Positions 7,261-7,915 of a stretch of DNA of 7,915 nt are shown piece after piece. The DNA comes from Pelagibacteraceae bacterium AG-339-N18 (GTDB lineage Bacteria; Pseudomonadota; Alphaproteobacteria; Pelagibacterales; Pelagibacteraceae), in the NCBI GenBank assembly GCA_003282055.1, contig QCAD01000032.1:1-7915 (forward strand), in the 5' to 3' direction. Positions within the stretch are counted from its first letter, which is position 1; the number at the start of each line of letters is the position of its first letter. The notes below the pieces were generated by a model that did not search any database, had not been told where the DNA came from, and saw nothing but the letters and a program-made list of their open reading frames with translations. Position numbers and translations under genes: made by a program.

Positions 7261-7915
7261 ATTGAGTTCATTACATATTTTTTAACTTTTTCAATATCAT
7301 TTGAAATAACTTCAAACTTTTCCTTTCTGTCATTAACATATCTAAGACTATCTGGTAAATTTTCAGTTTTTAAGATTGCATCTTTTATTGCTTTTGGGAA
7401 TTTACTTGGGTGTGCAGTTGATAACACAACGCAATTTTTTTCTAACCCTAATTTTTTTACAGCTCCAATACCTACTGCAGTATGTGGATCAACTACCATC
7501 AAATGTTCATTGTTAATTGTCTTTATCATTTCAACAGTTTCGTTTTCGTCAAGCATCTCAGATACAAAATTCTTTTTAATTTTATCTAAATCATCTTTGT
7601 CGATTTTATAAGTATTATTTTTTATTTCATCCATTACATTTTTTGTAACATCTGAGTTACAATCTTTTACATCATATAAAAGCCTTTCAAAATTACTTGC
7701 TATTTGTATATCCATACTTGGAGTATTTGTTTCCTCAACTTTCTTTTGACTGTAGTCACCACCCGAAATTGCTCTGTGTAATATGTCATTTTTATTTGTA
7801 GCAACGATTAGTTTATCAATTGGAAGACCTAGTTTTTTTGCTAAGTAGCCAGCATAAATATCACCAAAGTTTCCTGTTGGAACAGAAAAAGATAAAGGTT
7901 GACCATTTCCAACTT
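7257..7915 (-). CDS. thrC: threonine synthase, C-terminal part (runs off the window)
   Basis: The last 218 codons of a PLP-dependent threonine synthase, open at the right edge. The frame continues upstream of the internal ATG at 7715 with clear family sequence, so that ATG is not the start. The first visible residues carry SVPTGNFGDIYAGYLAKKLG, where TGNFG is the PLP-phosphate-binding loop, then ATNKNDILHRAISGGDY. Further on come TPSMDIQIASNFERLLYD, DPHTAVGIGAVKKLG and LSTAHPSKFPKAI, all typical of the longer, bacterial/fungal-type (class 2) enzyme of about 460 residues. The PLP-binding lysine lies in the missing half. The enzyme converts O-phosphohomoserine to threonine and phosphate in the cytosol. 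The stop TGA overlaps the peroxiredoxin start. thrC commonly lies downstream of the cox operon in alphaproteobacteria, though usually in the same direction. Confidence 0.95.
   Translation of the reverse strand, partial: VGNGQPLSFSVPTGNFGDIYAGYLAKKLGLPIDKLIVATNKNDILHRAISGGDYSQKKVEETNTPSMDIQIASNFERLLYDVKDCNSDVTKNVMDEIKNNTYKIDKDDLDKIKKNFVSEMLDENETVEMIKTINNEHLMVVDPHTAVGIGAVKKLGLEKNCVVLSTAHPSKFPKAIKDAILKTENLPDSLRYVNDRKEKFEVISNDIEKVKKYVMNSI

Noticed and set aside
7192..7611. Plus-strand 139-codon frame opposite thrC
   Set aside because: It is the antisense of conserved thrC and the peroxiredoxin start; no family features.
7257..7715. A separate short gene starting at the ATG at 7715
   Set aside because: The frame continues upstream to the window edge with clear threonine synthase motifs, so this ATG is an internal methionine.

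Overview
The window looks like a piece of a SAR11-type (Pelagibacterales) alphaproteobacterial genome. The DNA is very AT-rich, intergenic gaps are tiny (mostly 2-60 bases, or 4-base ATGA overlaps), most starts lack a clear Shine-Dalgarno sequence, and the proteins are rich in Lys, Ile and Asn. The gene order coxB-ctaD-ctaB-coxF-ctaG is the alphaproteobacterial aa3 cytochrome c oxidase operon. The lineage call rests on composition and synteny from memory, not on a search.

Left part (1-2243, minus strand): a tightly packed four-gene run, read from right to left. It holds an L-2-haloacid dehalogenase-type HAD hydrolase, a small tandem CDGSH iron-sulfur protein, a pirin-family cupin, and the N-terminal part of a zinc-free quinone oxidoreductase (MDR family) that leaves the window on the left. 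It reads like a small redox or detoxification operon. Just 17 bases away, and divergent, lies rsmE (2261-2962, plus strand), a 16S rRNA m3U1498 methyltransferase.

Centre (3023-7105, plus strand): the terminal oxidase genes. These are coxB (subunit II, CuA), ctaD (subunit I, heme a and heme a3-CuB), ctaB (heme O synthase), a 41-residue CoxF-like membrane protein too short for most gene callers, and ctaG (copper delivery to CuB). Together they encode two core subunits, part of the heme A route and the copper chaperone. Subunit III (ctaE) would normally follow ctaG but is not there.

Right part (7030-7915, minus strand): the C-terminal 218 codons of threonine synthase (thrC), overlapping by ATGA the start of a Prx5-type peroxiredoxin. 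The peroxiredoxin is cut off after about 77 recognisable residues, where it collides head-on with the 3' end of ctaG. The last ~25 codons of ctaG are simply the antisense of the peroxiredoxin gene, and the last ~25 codons of the peroxiredoxin frame are the antisense of ctaG. This reciprocal damage at about 7025-7040 is the most notable point in the window. It marks a recent inversion or a chimeric join in the assembly or amplification. No previously undescribed system is evident; the remainder is ordinary streamlined-genome content. No stretch longer than 60 bases is without a gene.
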